Assembly (NCBI RefSeq): GCF_024622975.1
Contig: NZ_JANJZT010000003.1
Span: 1-64,000 of the forward strand
Source: Blautia caecimuris
GTDB lineage: Bacteria > Bacillota > Clostridia > Lachnospirales > Lachnospiraceae
Direction of reading: 5' to 3'
Length of the DNA stretch: 64,000 nucleotides
Every line of letters starts with the position of its first letter. Within the stretch, counting starts at the first letter, position 1. The translations under genes and the position numbers were made by a program. Positions 55,258-64,000 of this stretch are shown piece after piece. A model generated the notes under the pieces. That model searched no databases. It saw only the letters and a list, made by a program, of their open reading frames with translations, and was not told the DNA's origin.

Positions 55258-55275
55258 TAGGTTTTTTTAATTTTT

Positions 55276-55350
55276 TTTAAAAATTCGCGAATTTTTTTCA
55301 AATCCCTGCAAAAGCCTGTTTTTCCGCCTGTTTTACAGGGATTTTATTCC
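55276..55350 (-). terminator. 3' end structures after the large membrane protein gene
   Basis: On the minus strand AAATCCCTG/CAGGGATTT can pair over about 26 bases, and the palindrome AAATTCGCGAATTT (55281-55294) follows, flanked by A- and T-runs. One or both probably end the transcript of the gene at 55344-57107. Confidence 0.6.
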
Positions 55351-57107
55351 CGGACGCTACCCTGAATCTGATATAAATCCACGTTTCCCAGCGTTTTCAC
55401 AAATACCGCCTCTGCATTTTTGTCATAATTCTGCCGGATATAATCCAGGGTCAGCTGAATATTATCGTCAATTAGATAAACCTTTTTATTTTCGATCATA
55501 TCTTTATATGGATTTGTGACCCCGTGTTCCCGCATCTCCTTTACAATCCCCGGGGTTCTGCATTCCCATCCACTGAGCCAGTACAGATTATCCAGAAGAT
55601 TTTCCGGCATGGGGTCAAAAGGTCCGTAACATACAATCTCTGATACCGTGCCGCTTTTTGCAAGATATACATGCTCTTTGTCTGTTCCGATGGTTTCCAG
55701 TACTGCCCGCTGACTTACCCGCGCTTTGGGAATCTCTCTGGTAGTCAGCCTCCAGTCATCATACCAGAAACTCTGTGCAATCAGAAGAACTGCTGCACAT
55801 AAAACAAGCCCCCACCTTCCGGAAATCTTTTCCATAGAAACAGTAGGAACAGATAAAGCACCTACTTTGCCTTTTGAACGCTCTTTTGCTTTCTCACGCT
55901 CTTTTACAGAATCTGCCAATAGCCACGCCATTGTGAGACATACGCTGAACCACAGCCCTACGTCTACTCTGTTTACCAGATATCTTCCCTGAAAATAAAG
56001 ATAAAAATTCAGTCCTCCCAGCATACAGAGCTCTCCGGCAAGTCCAAACCACGCAGCATATCCCTTTTTTCCAAAAAACAGCCACAGTACAAACAGCAGT
56101 AAAACAATCCAGAATGCTTTCTGTTGAAGCACATCACCTGGAAATCGCTTTACAAAAGAATGGATCACCTTTCCGGAGAGTATCTTTTCCGGCTTCTGCT
56201 CTGCCAGCTTCTCCATAACCTCTGTGGTAAATTTGTCCGGATCATTAAAGTTCCAGGTTCTGTAAAGCTCATATGCTTCTCTGGAAATTCCCAGCTCCTG
56301 ATATAAAGTTTGATTGGATTCATAATCCGGAAATCCATAATCCAGAAGCTCTGATCTCAGATTGTTAAACCTCTGATACTCCTGCCACTGAGGATTTTTA
56401 TACATCAGTCTGTCCGTACAGTCCACAGCAAACACAGCAAGCAGCAGCATCCCAAAGATACCTGCACACAGGCCAAACCGTTTCCATTCTTTTCCCGGAA
56501 AGCGTTTTTTAAGTGTAAAAATAAAATAAATACCAACACCTGCCATCAGCGCGCTGCTGGCAAAAAACTGATCCTCTCTGTACATAAAGCCGGTCAGTCC
56601 CAGAAGAAAACCTGCCACCGTCTCCCAGACACAGAATTTTTCAGATGTGATCATATGAAAAAGAAGCAGTACAGCCGCTGCCGCCGCTATTCCTGCTGTT
56701 TTTGTAAACTGAATATGAATATAGCTTTCATAGCCGAACACCCACAAAAGAATGAAAGACAAATATAAGCCCCAATAGCCTTTCAGCCGGTTCATAAATA
56801 CATAGGTCACTGCACTGAAAGCTGCCACAAGCACTGCATACTGCACAATCGTATACCAGGGCAGTCTGCCTGTAACCTGATAAAGGAGACGGTATACCAG
56901 TCCGAGAATGTAATTCTGAAATACAAGACGGGGAGTTTTCACTCCCCGCAGTCCACTTCCAAACTCGGCAAAAACAATATCATCATTTGTCTCAAAAGAC
57001 GGGCGCATAACAAGCGTCATCGCCAGCATTGCCATAAGATTTACCCCCAGGGCAAACCACGGGCTTTTTCGTTTTCTGTCTATGACTGCCAGAAATCTGG
57101 TTTTCAT
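55344..57107 (-). CDS. Large polytopic membrane protein of unknown function
   Basis: A 587-residue protein with about ten hydrophobic segments between residues 20 and 450 and a C-terminal soluble domain of about 130 residues. The architecture, with an early TNDDIVFAEFGSG loop after the first segment, resembles GT-C type glycosyltransferases or uncharacterised envelope proteins, but no family signature is certain. The ATG at 57107 is chosen because AGGGG lies before it. An in-frame TTG at 57122 would overlap that site. It is transcribed alone, after the zinc-ribbon gene. Confidence 0.7.
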   Translation of the reverse strand: MKTRFLAVIDRKRKSPWFALGVNLMAMLAMTLVMRPSFETNDDIVFAEFGSGLRGVKTPRLVFQNYILGLVYRLLYQVTGRLPWYTIVQYAVLVAAFSAVTYVFMNRLKGYWGLYLSFILLWVFGYESYIHIQFTKTAGIAAAAAVLLLFHMITSEKFCVWETVAGFLLGLTGFMYREDQFFASSALMAGVGIYFIFTLKKRFPGKEWKRFGLCAGIFGMLLLAVFAVDCTDRLMYKNPQWQEYQRFNNLRSELLDYGFPDYESNQTLYQELGISREAYELYRTWNFNDPDKFTTEVMEKLAEQKPEKILSGKVIHSFVKRFPGDVLQQKAFWIVLLLFVLWLFFGKKGYAAWFGLAGELCMLGGLNFYLYFQGRYLVNRVDVGLWFSVCLTMAWLLADSVKEREKAKERSKGKVGALSVPTVSMEKISGRWGLVLCAAVLLIAQSFWYDDWRLTTREIPKARVSQRAVLETIGTDKEHVYLAKSGTVSEIVCYGPFDPMPENLLDNLYWLSGWECRTPGIVKEMREHGVTNPYKDMIENKKVYLIDDNIQLTLDYIRQNYDKNAEAVFVKTLGNVDLYQIQGSVRE

Positions 57108-57134
57108 TAATTTTCCCCTCAAAATGTTTTGATC

Positions 57135-57362
57135 TTACACATTCGCTGTATCACTTGAATTTTCTGTTTCAGGATATACAGCTTCCTGTAAAACTGACTG
57201 CTCTGACTATCCCTCCGGAATTTCAGGCATTTTTTCTGTTCTTGTTTTTTCTTCCGATGTTTCTTCTGTTTTTACAGATTCTGACTGTTTCTTCTGAACT
57301 TCAGAGGTCAGTTCTTCTGGCATTTCCGACCGCTCGCCTGATGCTTCAGAGATCAGCTTTTC
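57135..57362 (-). pseudogene. Out-of-use continuation of the zinc-ribbon protein tail
   Basis: The reading frame of the gene at 57363-58013 stays open beyond its TAA stop for another 51 codons (Glu/Lys/Ser/Thr-rich, with SEMPEELTSEVQKKQSES), meets TAG at 57207-57209, then runs 23 more codons to TAA at 57135-57137. Composition matches the acidic tail before the stop, so the ancestral protein was longer. Two nonsense changes truncate it. Confidence 0.65.
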
Positions 57363-58013
57363 TTACATTTCCGGCTGTTCTGTTGATATTTCAGCTTCCG
57401 GCTGTTTTTCTTCTGCTTCCTGCGTCAGGATTTTCTGATCTGCTTCTTCAGTTTCTGTGGACATCTCTGACTCTGACTGTTCCGCAACTTCTTCTGAAAC
57501 CGGATCTTTCTGCGGTTCTTCCGCTGTATTCTCTTTTTCCGGTTCTGATGTATCTGCAGTAACCTTCCACGCCGGAGCTTCTTCTGATTTTACAGTCTCA
57601 TCCATTGTTCCGTCAATGACGCTGCCTGCCGCCTCTTCCTTTTCCTTTGTTGTGCAGGCTGCTCCGCAGTGATGGCAGAATGCTGCGTCCTGATCTACGA
57701 CTGTTCCGCAGGACGGACACACCTTCTTTGATCTGACTCCTGCCATCTCTTCTTTATATTGCTCGATCCTTGTCATCCTCTGATCAATCTGCTCGCAGAG
57801 ACGCCTCTGCAGATCATCCAGCGGCACGCCTTCCCGGTATCTTCTGTAAAGAACTTTTCCCAGCTCTTCCATAATCTTCTGAATCTGTCCTTCCTCGCCG
57901 GATATTTTATTTTTCAGCTTCTGAGTTCCGTACAGAACCTCTGCGCGTCCGCCGATTTCTCTTGCTGTTTTTGTGATTGCTTCTCCAAGTTCTTCAAAAA
58001 AATCTTTTGCCAT
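57363..58013 (-). CDS. Zinc-ribbon protein with coiled-coil start and acidic tail
   Basis: A 216-residue cytoplasmic protein. An N-terminal helical region (1-90) is followed by a zinc ribbon with Cys99, Cys102, Cys113 and Cys116 (CPSCG and CHHCG). The last 95 residues are Glu/Ser/Thr-rich and disordered. AAAGGAG precedes the ATG, 27 bp from clpX. The tail ends at a premature-looking stop. The function is unknown. Similar zinc-ribbon proteins occur widely in Lachnospiraceae. Confidence 0.75.
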   Translation of the reverse strand: MAKDFFEELGEAITKTAREIGGRAEVLYGTQKLKNKISGEEGQIQKIMEELGKVLYRRYREGVPLDDLQRRLCEQIDQRMTRIEQYKEEMAGVRSKKVCPSCGTVVDQDAAFCHHCGAACTTKEKEEAAGSVIDGTMDETVKSEEAPAWKVTADTSEPEKENTAEEPQKDPVSEEVAEQSESEMSTETEEADQKILTQEAEEKQPEAEISTEQPEM

Positions 58014-58039
58014 AACCGTTTCTCCTTTCCGGTCACCAT

Positions 58040-59467
58040 TTACTGAGCTGTTTCCAGAAGCGGAATTTCCTGCCCTCTCAGAAGGATCTTCGGTCCGCCG
58101 TTTCCTTCAATATATTCTCTGGTGATCACAACCTGTCCTATATTGTCATCCTTGGGAATTTCATACATGATATCAAGCATGTATTCTTCCAGAATCGCCC
58201 TCAGTGCTCTGGCTCCTGTCTTTTTCTCCATAGCTTTTGCCGCAATAGCATGAAGAGCTCCCTCGTCAAATTCCAGTTTCACCTCATCCAGGGCAAGAAG
58301 CTTCTGATACTGTTTCAAAATGGCATTTTTCGGCTCCATAAGTATCTTCACAAGCATATCCTCAGACAGTCCGTCAAGGGTAAAGATGATCGGCAGACGG
58401 CCGATGAACTCAGGGATCATGCCAAAGCTTTTGATATCATCTACAGTAACCTTTTCCAGAATATGGGGATCATTGTCATACTTGTCTTTCAGATCAGCAT
58501 AAAATCCGATGGACGCCTGTTTGTTCAGTCGTTCCTTGATAATGTTTTCCAGATCCGGGAAAGCTCCTCCGCAGATAAACAGAATGTTTCTTGTATTCAC
58601 AGTTGTCAGCGGAACCATTGCATTCTTACTGTTTGCCCCTACCGGCACTTCCACTTCACTGCCTTCCAGAAGCTTCAGCATTCCCTGCTGAACCGCCTCG
58701 CCGCTTACATCTCTCTGATTGGTGTTTTTCTTTTTGGCGATCTTGTCGATTTCATCAATAAAAATAATGCCGTGCTCTGCTTTTTCCACATCGTTATCTG
58801 CAGCTGCAAGCAGCTTGGATACCACACTTTCAATATCATCGCCAATGTAGCCTGCCTCTGTAAGGGAGGTAGCGTCTGCAATAGCAAGGGGCACATCCAG
58901 AAGTCTTGCAAGTGTTTTTACAAGATAAGTCTTACCGCTTCCTGTCGGGCCGATCATCAGCATGTTGGATTTTTCAATTTCAATTTCATCCATGGTGTCT
59001 GTTGCTACACGCTTATAATGATTATAAACTGCAACTGACATTACCTTTTTTGCATAATCCTGCCCGATCACATATTCGTCCAGCGCAGCCTTGATCTTAT
59101 GAGGAGCCGGAATCTTTTTCAGATCCAGAACCGGTTTGTGCTTTTCTTCTTTTTTCTTCTTGGGAGCGCTCTGCTGCTGCGACATCTGATTCTGGAAGCT
59201 GCCCAGATCAACCATGCTTACACCCGGCATGTTAAAAATATCATTATAATTAAACTTTCCGCTGCTCATCTGCTGATTCATGGTGTCAAAACTTCTCTGC
59301 ATACAGTCTGAACAGATATGTATATTATTTGGAAGATCAATCATCCTGCCCGCCTGCCGTTCAGATCTCCGGCAAAGGGAACAAAACTTTTCCGGACCAC
59401 GTCTGTTCTCATCTTTATTCTCGTGATCCTCTTCCTGAATTACCTCATCTTCGTATTTGTCTGTCAT
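58040..59467 (-). CDS. clpX: ClpX-like ATP-dependent protease ATPase subunit
   Basis: A 475-residue AAA+ unfoldase. The N-terminal zinc-binding domain has Cys29, Cys32, Cys52 and Cys55. Walker A GPTGSGKT is at 173-180, Walker B IIFIDEID near 234-241, pore loop GYIG at 206-209 (usually GYVG), and the ClpP-docking IGF at 320-322. A long Gln/Lys-rich linker (about 60-110) separates the two domains. It is diverged from the housekeeping ClpX (GGAFPDLENII replaces the usual GAFxGLxxI) and no clpP is adjacent, so it may be a second, specialised copy. The ATG at 59467 is favoured by AAAGGAG. Confidence 0.88.
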   Translation of the reverse strand: MTDKYEDEVIQEEDHENKDENRRGPEKFCSLCRRSERQAGRMIDLPNNIHICSDCMQRSFDTMNQQMSSGKFNYNDIFNMPGVSMVDLGSFQNQMSQQQSAPKKKKEEKHKPVLDLKKIPAPHKIKAALDEYVIGQDYAKKVMSVAVYNHYKRVATDTMDEIEIEKSNMLMIGPTGSGKTYLVKTLARLLDVPLAIADATSLTEAGYIGDDIESVVSKLLAAADNDVEKAEHGIIFIDEIDKIAKKKNTNQRDVSGEAVQQGMLKLLEGSEVEVPVGANSKNAMVPLTTVNTRNILFICGGAFPDLENIIKERLNKQASIGFYADLKDKYDNDPHILEKVTVDDIKSFGMIPEFIGRLPIIFTLDGLSEDMLVKILMEPKNAILKQYQKLLALDEVKLEFDEGALHAIAAKAMEKKTGARALRAILEEYMLDIMYEIPKDDNIGQVVITREYIEGNGGPKILLRGQEIPLLETAQ

Positions 59468-59500
59468 ATAAACTCCTTTCCGTTCTGTCATAATACAAAA

Positions 59501-59547
59501 CGCACAGGTGGTCAGCTCTGTTTCTTCAGGATTCTGCCACCTATGCG
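59501..59547 (-). terminator. Terminator after htrA, overlapping the clpX start region
   Basis: On the minus strand CGCATAGGTGG and CCACCTGTGCG form an 11-bp stem with one mismatch, followed by TTTTG. It closes the htrA transcript. Confidence 0.7.
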
Positions 59548-59550
59548 TCC

Positions 59551-59578
59551 ATTATATCATAACCTCTGTGCCTGTAAA
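59551..59578 (-). promoter_or_regulatory. Promoter of clpX, with start inside the terminator hairpin
   Basis: On the minus strand TTTACA (59573-59578) and a perfect TATAAT (59551-59556) are 16 bp apart. Transcription would begin near 59544, within the first arm of the hairpin, so transcripts from this promoter would lack part of the stem while read-through from htrA would be stopped. Confidence 0.55.
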
Positions 59579-59602
59579 CTAAAGTTTTTATAAAAATTCT
59601 GA

Positions 59603-61033
59603 TCAATATCCGGAAGAGGGTCTTGCATCCAGCGTCACTTCCATTGTCTGCTCCACGTATTCTCCGTTGACAGCCCTTGCAATGACCATTTCTACCGTCT
59701 CCCCTGCTGCATAATAGGAAAGCTTTTCCGCCAGATCGTCACTTCCCGTTACCGGCTGACCATCCAGCTCCACAATCACATCACCTTTCTGAAGGCCGGC
59801 TCTTTCCGCAGCGTCGCCCTCATCCACATCACGGACAAAAGCTCCTGCCGGAACACCAAACATCTGCACTGCCTCTGTTGTCAGATCGCCTCCGCTGATT
59901 CCAAGATAACCGGACTCTGAAACATCCAGCTTATCTCTTGTCTGCCGGTTCATAAGCTTTTCCAGAATGGGGCTGGCTGTTGATATGGGAATTGCATATC
60001 CCATTCCTTCTACTGCATCTGCAGCATATTTGGCGGAGTTGATTCCGATCAGCTCCCCTTTCATGTTCAGAAGAGCGCCCCCACTGTTGCCGGGATTAAT
60101 GGCGGCATCTGTCTGTATCAGCCCTGTGGTAGTTGTTCCGTCTTCGCTGGAAATGCTTCGATCCAGAGCGCTGACCCATCCTGAGGTAACTGACTGACCA
60201 TATCCAAGTGCATTTCCAATGGCAACTACCTGTTCTCCAACCTGAAGCCCATCCGAATCGCCGATCTGAGCCACCTTGATCTCTGAACGGGTATCCTCTG
60301 GAATATCTGACTTCTGTACTGCAATTACTGCTAGGTCATTTCCCTTATCAGTTCCCTTGATCTTTGCGCTGACTGCATCCTCCACATTAATGTCTCCGCT
60401 TGCCAGATCTCTTGTTTCCGCCTCTGCATTTGCCACATCATCACCAATAAAACACACGCTCAGTGTAGTTGCTCCCTCTACCACATGATTATTGGTTGCG
60501 ATTAGAAACTCATCCTCGTTTTCGCCTACAATAATGCCTGATCCGCTGCTCTCACTGGAAAACTGTTCTACTGTCCCATAAGGACTGAACCCGTAAGCCC
60601 CGAAAAAGCTTGGAATCTCCTGAATGCTTACAGAAGTAATGGCAACTACCTCCGGCATTGCTGATTCTGCCACCTCTGCCACACTTCCTGCCGTTGTGGA
60701 AGCTTCTCCTGACGGAGCAGCTGTCTGTCCGGTCTGTTCTGCGCTGCCGTCAGAAAGCTGAACAGCTTCTGTCTCTTTTCTGAAATATTTTTCTGCAACT
60801 GTATTGGAACACTGAAACACCGCGCTGGCTGTTATTCCAAACACCACTGCCAGAGCTATGGTTTCTGCAATCTTCTTTCCCGGATTATTTTTCTTTTTTG
60901 GTTTTACAGGGGATTTCTGCTCCATTCTTCCGCTGTGCCGGTGCATCTGATAATGTTCGTACCGGGGCGGCTCACTGCTTTGTATCTCATGCATTCCGGA
61001 ATCACTGACATCCTGATCCTTTTCATAATCCAT
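59603..61033 (-). CDS. htrA: HtrA/DegP-like membrane serine protease
   Basis: A 476-residue trypsin-like protease. A cytoplasmic start of about 55 residues, one membrane segment (56-75) and a linker lead to the protease domain with His183 in TNNHVVEG, Asp233 in KGNDLAVI and Ser317 in NPGNSGGALL. One PDZ domain lies at about 375-465. It degrades or refolds damaged surface proteins. A GGGAGGG site precedes the ATG. It ends at a terminator before clpX. Confidence 0.93.
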   Translation of the reverse strand: MDYEKDQDVSDSGMHEIQSSEPPRYEHYQMHRHSGRMEQKSPVKPKKKNNPGKKIAETIALAVVFGITASAVFQCSNTVAEKYFRKETEAVQLSDGSAEQTGQTAAPSGEASTTAGSVAEVAESAMPEVVAITSVSIQEIPSFFGAYGFSPYGTVEQFSSESSGSGIIVGENEDEFLIATNNHVVEGATTLSVCFIGDDVANAEAETRDLASGDINVEDAVSAKIKGTDKGNDLAVIAVQKSDIPEDTRSEIKVAQIGDSDGLQVGEQVVAIGNALGYGQSVTSGWVSALDRSISSEDGTTTTGLIQTDAAINPGNSGGALLNMKGELIGINSAKYAADAVEGMGYAIPISTASPILEKLMNRQTRDKLDVSESGYLGISGGDLTTEAVQMFGVPAGAFVRDVDEGDAAERAGLQKGDVIVELDGQPVTGSDDLAEKLSYYAAGETVEMVIARAVNGEYVEQTMEVTLDARPSSGY

Positions 61034-61148
61034 GGGCTTTCTTCCCTCCCTTCACCACTTTCTTATTGTTATGACACAAGTGTATCAGGGAATTGTGTTC
61101 AAAATGTGATAATACCTTTAAAAAACAGTGTTCCCGAAAATCATTTTA

Positions 61149-62078
61149 TTATTTTGATTCATTCCAGTATGTCTGATTCATGGTGCACCGGAGGATCATT
61201 TTTTTCGATAACTTCTTATAGCGCTTTCCCATAAAATATCCTGCATATTTACACCCGTTCTGTATGATAAATCCGGGAATCAGATACCATTTCCCATGTT
61301 TTACAAGGTAGGAAAAGGTCTTTTTTACCAGGCGGAGTCCTTCTCCCTCAGATGGAACTCCATCAAAAATTTCCGGATATTGAGCCTGGGAAACTCCCAG
61401 ATCAAAGTTCCGGTGAAACTGCTGGCTGCAGGAATAATTATGAGAATGAACAACTTTTGCATCCGCAGCATATGCAATTCCATATCCGGCGTGAATAAGG
61501 TCTGCCGCATAGATCATGTCCTCATTAAAAATGGTTTTTTCCACAAATCCTCCCAGTTTCCTGTAAATATCTTTTTTGTAGGCAGCACATACATTGGAGC
61601 AGAAAAAAGTTTTAATTCCCAGAACGGGAAGATCATCTTTTGTCTTTACCCCTGACTGATCCGGATAGTTAAAGGATCTTGTATATGCTTCCACAAAACT
61701 GCAGGAAGAATTCGGAAGCTGCCTTGCATATGCAGCTCCGATATTCTCCTGACTGTTCAGGGCCTTTACCAGATGGCTGACAGTATTTTTATCAGCAGGC
61801 ATCGCATCCTGAGTCAAAAAAACCATAACATCTCCATCAGAAAGCTCTGCCGCCTGTCTTCTGGTTCCTCCATGGTCAAAATTTTCTTTTTTCAAATGAT
61901 GAACTTCAAGACAGGGATGCTCTTTTTCCCACCTGGTATCCCAGAACTGTTCCTCTGTATTCATAACAATGATCCTGCTGACAGGGCAGGACTGCTGTTC
62001 CAGACATTCAAGGAGAGCTGCAAATTCTTTGCCTGGGTGGTATGTCGGAATGATCACATCAATTTTTTCATTTTTCAT
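61149..62078 (-). CDS. Glycosyltransferase family 2, rhamnosyltransferase-like
   Basis: A 309-residue GT-A glycosyltransferase. It opens with IDVIIPTYHPGKEF, has a LTQDAMPADKNT segment at about 90-101 in place of the DxD motif, and a later FNEDMIYAADLIHAGY acid/base region. The EAYTRSFNYPDQS loop is typical of bacterial rhamnosyltransferases. There is no membrane anchor. The ATG at 62078 is chosen with AAAGAGAG upstream. It lies next to LCP and sugar transferase genes, so cell-wall or capsule polysaccharide synthesis is likely. Confidence 0.85.
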   Translation of the reverse strand: MKNEKIDVIIPTYHPGKEFAALLECLEQQSCPVSRIIVMNTEEQFWDTRWEKEHPCLEVHHLKKENFDHGGTRRQAAELSDGDVMVFLTQDAMPADKNTVSHLVKALNSQENIGAAYARQLPNSSCSFVEAYTRSFNYPDQSGVKTKDDLPVLGIKTFFCSNVCAAYKKDIYRKLGGFVEKTIFNEDMIYAADLIHAGYGIAYAADAKVVHSHNYSCSQQFHRNFDLGVSQAQYPEIFDGVPSEGEGLRLVKKTFSYLVKHGKWYLIPGFIIQNGCKYAGYFMGKRYKKLSKKMILRCTMNQTYWNESK

Positions 62079-62120
62079 GTTTTTCTCTCTTTCTGGTTTT
62101 CCTTTGTCCCAAACTGGCAA

Positions 62121-62152
62121 AAAGGGAATTTCTTTTTAAGAAATTCCCTTTT
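62121..62152 (-). terminator. Terminator of the LCP gene
   Basis: A perfect 12-bp stem AAAGGGAATTTC/GAAATTCCCTTT with a 7-base loop, and T-runs on both sides, 14 bp after the stop codon. Confidence 0.85.
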
Positions 62153-62165
62153 CTTATAACTTTGA

Positions 62166-63725
62166 TTACATAACTTCTTCTCCGGTTCCCTCATCTACGA
62201 AACCGTCTCCACCGCCGGCATCTCCGCCGCCCATGTCGCCGCCGCCAACATCACCACCGCCAGCGTCTCCGCCTCCGATGTCTCCACCGCCAACGTCTCC
62301 GCCACCGGCATCTCCACCGCCAACGTCTCCGCCGCCGATATCTCCACCGCCAGCATCACCGCCACCGATATCTCCACCGCCAACGTCTCCGCCACCGGTA
62401 TCTCCACCGCCAACATCACCGCTTCCGGTATCTCCACTGCCAGTATCTCCACCACCGGTATCTCCGGTTCCCGGATCTACCCAGTCGCTGCTTCCGTCAT
62501 CTCCGGTTCCCGGATCTACCCAATCTGTACTGTTGTCAACCCATCCAGAACCATCGTTTTCAAAGATAATACTGTCGTTTGCTGTATTCTCATCCTCAGC
62601 AGTAATCTTCTGTGTATCCTCCAGTTCACCCAGTCCGCTGACGATCTCAGCAATCTTGGCACTGATCTCCTGAACTGTGCTGGACGGTGTATATGCTTCG
62701 TCTCCATAAAGGAATTTGTGAAGAGCAATTACATTGGATACAAGGTCTGCCTCTGAGGTACCTTCTTTTGTAGGAACGATTACGCTTCCCTTTACATTGG
62801 AAAACTTAATGCTTGACGGGAAACCGGTTGTCTCATTCAGGCTGTAGCCGATCACTGTAGGCAGAAGCTGAAGGATTTCTGTTTTATCCATGGATGTGGA
62901 TACCATTGGGAACACAGCATCCATTACCTTAAAGATCGTAGGAAGTCCTGCCTTTTTTGCTTTCTGAACGATCAGCTGGATAACCTTACGCTGTCTCTCT
63001 GTACGTCCCATATCAAGACTTGCCGTATAACGGATACGACAGTAGGAGGTTACCTGCACACCGTTCAGATGAAAACGGTAATCAATCTTTTCAATGTCCT
63101 CAGGTCTTTCCGGAAGTTCGATCGGTTCATACGGCTTACCGGTTTCTTTTGAAGTCTCTTCGCAATAACTGTTCATGTGCACGATCTCTGCGTAGGACAT
63201 ATCGATGTCAAGACCGTCCAGTGCATCAACAATCTCTGTGAGAGCTGAAAAATTCACAGTAGCATAATCTGTAATATTCAGATCCATGTTTCTGTTCAGC
63301 ATATTAACTGCTGCTTCCGGACTTTTCGCATAGGCCGCGTTTGCCTTGGAATAAGTATCATCATAAACATTAAGAAGTGTATCTCTGTATACAGATGCAA
63401 GCTTTACATCCTTTGTATCATTATTTACACTTGCAATGATCATGGTATCACTGTTCATGCCGCCGGTAGCGCTTTTATCTCTGTGGTCAATACCAAACAG
63501 CGCATAGGTGGTATATCCTGTCAGTTTTGATTCTTCCGCATTGATAGAATCCTGTACTTCCTGGTTTACCTCTATGGGCTGCGCGTTTTCTGTCTTGGGC
63601 TTTTCAAGCTTGTCCAGTCTGGAGTTGAGCTGTCCGTAAACATACAGACCTCCGATAAACAGAAGGAGTACAATGATCTCAACTGCAAACAGTATCTTTT
63701 TTGTCTTTGACCTTGGTTTTGCCAT
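62166..63725 (-). CDS. LytR-CpsA-Psr family protein with Gly/Asp-rich tail
   Basis: A 519-residue membrane-anchored LCP transferase that attaches teichoic-acid or capsule-type polymers to peptidoglycan. One membrane segment (about 10-30) is followed by the LCP domain (about 85-260), with [24 protein letters not shown] and the Arg residues that bind the lipid diphosphate in [21 protein letters not shown]. After about residue 400 the protein ends in roughly 115 residues of GGGDV/A/I units. The ATG at 63725 follows AAGGGGA. A stretch of DNA at about 62195-62470 is made of 15-bp units. Confidence 0.9.
   Translation of the reverse strand: MAKPRSKTKKILFAVEIIVLLLFIGGLYVYGQLNSRLDKLEKPKTENAQPIEVNQEVQDSINAEESKLTGYTTYALFGIDHRDKSATGGMNSDTMIIASVNNDTKDVKLASVYRDTLLNVYDDTYSKANAAYAKSPEAAVNMLNRNMDLNITDYATVNFSALTEIVDALDGLDIDMSYAEIVHMNSYCEETSKETGKPYEPIELPERPEDIEKIDYRFHLNGVQVTSYCRIRYTASLDMGRTERQRKVIQLIVQKAKKAGLPTIFKVMDAVFPMVSTSMDKTEILQLLPTVIGYSLNETTGFPSSIKFSNVKGSVIVPTKEGTSEADLVSNVIALHKFLYGDEAYTPSSTVQEISAKIAEIVSGLGELEDTQKITAEDENTANDSIIFENDGSGWVDNSTDWVDPGTGDDGSSDWVDPGTGDTGGGDTGSGDTGSGDVGGGDTGGGDVGGGDIGGGDAGGGDIGGGDVGGGDAGGGDVGGGDIGGGDAGGGDVGGGDMGGGDAGGGDGFVDEGTGEEVM
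62195..62470 (-). repeat. 15-bp coding tandem repeats in the LCP gene
   Basis: About 18 imperfect units coding Gly-Gly-Gly-Asp-(Val/Ala/Ile), varying mainly at the last codon and at synonymous sites. The array can expand or contract by slippage without changing frame. Confidence 0.85.
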
Positions 63726-63744
63726 CTTCTTTCCCCTTATCTTT

Positions 63745-64000
63745 TTAATATGCATTTTTATTAATGAAACCTTTAAAAATTGTCAGGAACAAAATCTTAA
63801 TATCAAAACCAATGCTCCAGTTTTCAATATAATAAAGGTCACAATCAATACGTTTCCTGATGGATGTATCTCCCCGGTATCCATTTACCTGAGCCCATCC
63901 TGTCAGGCCGGGACGAACCTGATGTTTTACCATATATCTTGGAATTTCTTCTCTGAATTTCTCTACAAAGAAGGGGCGCTCCGGTCTTGGTCCCACCAGG
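63745..64000 (-). CDS. Polyprenyl sugar-phosphate transferase (3' end only)
   Basis: The last 85 or so codons of a bacterial sugar transferase (PF02397), which starts a surface polysaccharide by moving a sugar phosphate onto undecaprenyl phosphate at the membrane. The GPRPERPFF motif, [19 protein letters not shown] and [17 protein letters not shown] are all typical. The start lies beyond the window. Its stop is 19 bp before the LCP gene start, so the two are probably co-transcribed. Confidence 0.9.
   Translation of the reverse strand, partial: LVGPRPERPFFVEKFREEIPRYMVKHQVRPGLTGWAQVNGYRGDTSIRKRIDCDLYYIENWSIGFDIKILFLTIFKGFINKNAY

Noticed and set aside
62195-62470. Possible CRISPR array
   Set aside because: Units are 15 bp with no spacers and are in frame within a coding region. 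The same applies to 46830-47115.
62233-62673. Pro/Ser-rich plus-strand frame opposite the LCP tail
   Set aside because: It is the antisense reading of GGGD repeats, with no start signals.

Overview
The window looks like a chromosomal segment of a gut Lachnospiraceae (Blautia/Dorea/Ruminococcus type). This is inferred from the moderate A+T content, strong Gram-positive ribosome-binding sites (AGGAGG), LytR-CpsA-Psr and UppP envelope genes, an uptake-oriented maltodextrin system with a separate MsmX-type ATPase, and Lachnospiraceae-like regulator types. The species is not determined. Almost all genes lie on the minus strand.

Layout. (1) 1-5.6 kb is an accessory, decaying region. It holds an XRE regulator with an operator over its own promoter, a P4-type plasmid/phage primase split by a homopolymer frameshift, two truncated copies of an NMT1/THI5-like substrate-binding protein gene joined to the same unknown 3' remnant, a small PBECR-type nuclease-like gene, and a compact structured-RNA candidate. 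(2) 5.6-18 kb is one sugar-uptake and catabolism locus. A response regulator, histidine kinase and degenerate ABC-ATPase precede a ribose-type ABC transporter, a sugar epimerase-like TIM barrel, a HxlB-like SIS protein, a fused dihydroxyacetone-type kinase, RpiB and a diverged triosephosphate isomerase. This enzyme set matches known L-erythrulose/erythritol (tetrulose) routes to D-erythrose 4-phosphate. (3) 18-22 kb has a cation:proton antiporter, a hypothetical protein and a DUF89 phosphatase. (4) 22-41 kb is a maltodextrin/glycogen locus: MsmX, then a nine-gene minus-strand operon malE-malF-malG-pullulanase-debranching enzyme-phosphorylase-malQ-neopullulanase-oligo-1,6-glucosidase, with a divergent LacI repressor and a CdaR/PucR-like regulator. 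A TGTTTCG motif recurs at the malE, LacI-gene and msmX promoters. (5) 41-47 kb has an Rpn-family nuclease and a molybdate locus (modABC, molbindin, HTH-PBP regulator). (6) 47-64 kb is mostly housekeeping and envelope: an Asp-rich lipoprotein, GlpK, UppP, CarB/CarA, tRNA-Leu(CAG), a large membrane protein, a zinc-ribbon protein, a diverged ClpX, HtrA, a GT2 glycosyltransferase, an LCP protein with a Gly/Asp-rich tail, and the 3' end of a polyprenyl sugar-phosphate transferase.

Less expected items are the tetrulose locus with its degenerate ABC protein, a dispersed ~130-bp repeat at three intergenic sites (one copy with perfect 13-bp terminal inverted repeats), the duplicated truncated binding-protein module, the candidate RNA at 4288-4383, and an acidic protein tail that stays open past two in-frame stop codons. 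No rRNA, CRISPR array or complete insertion sequence was seen.
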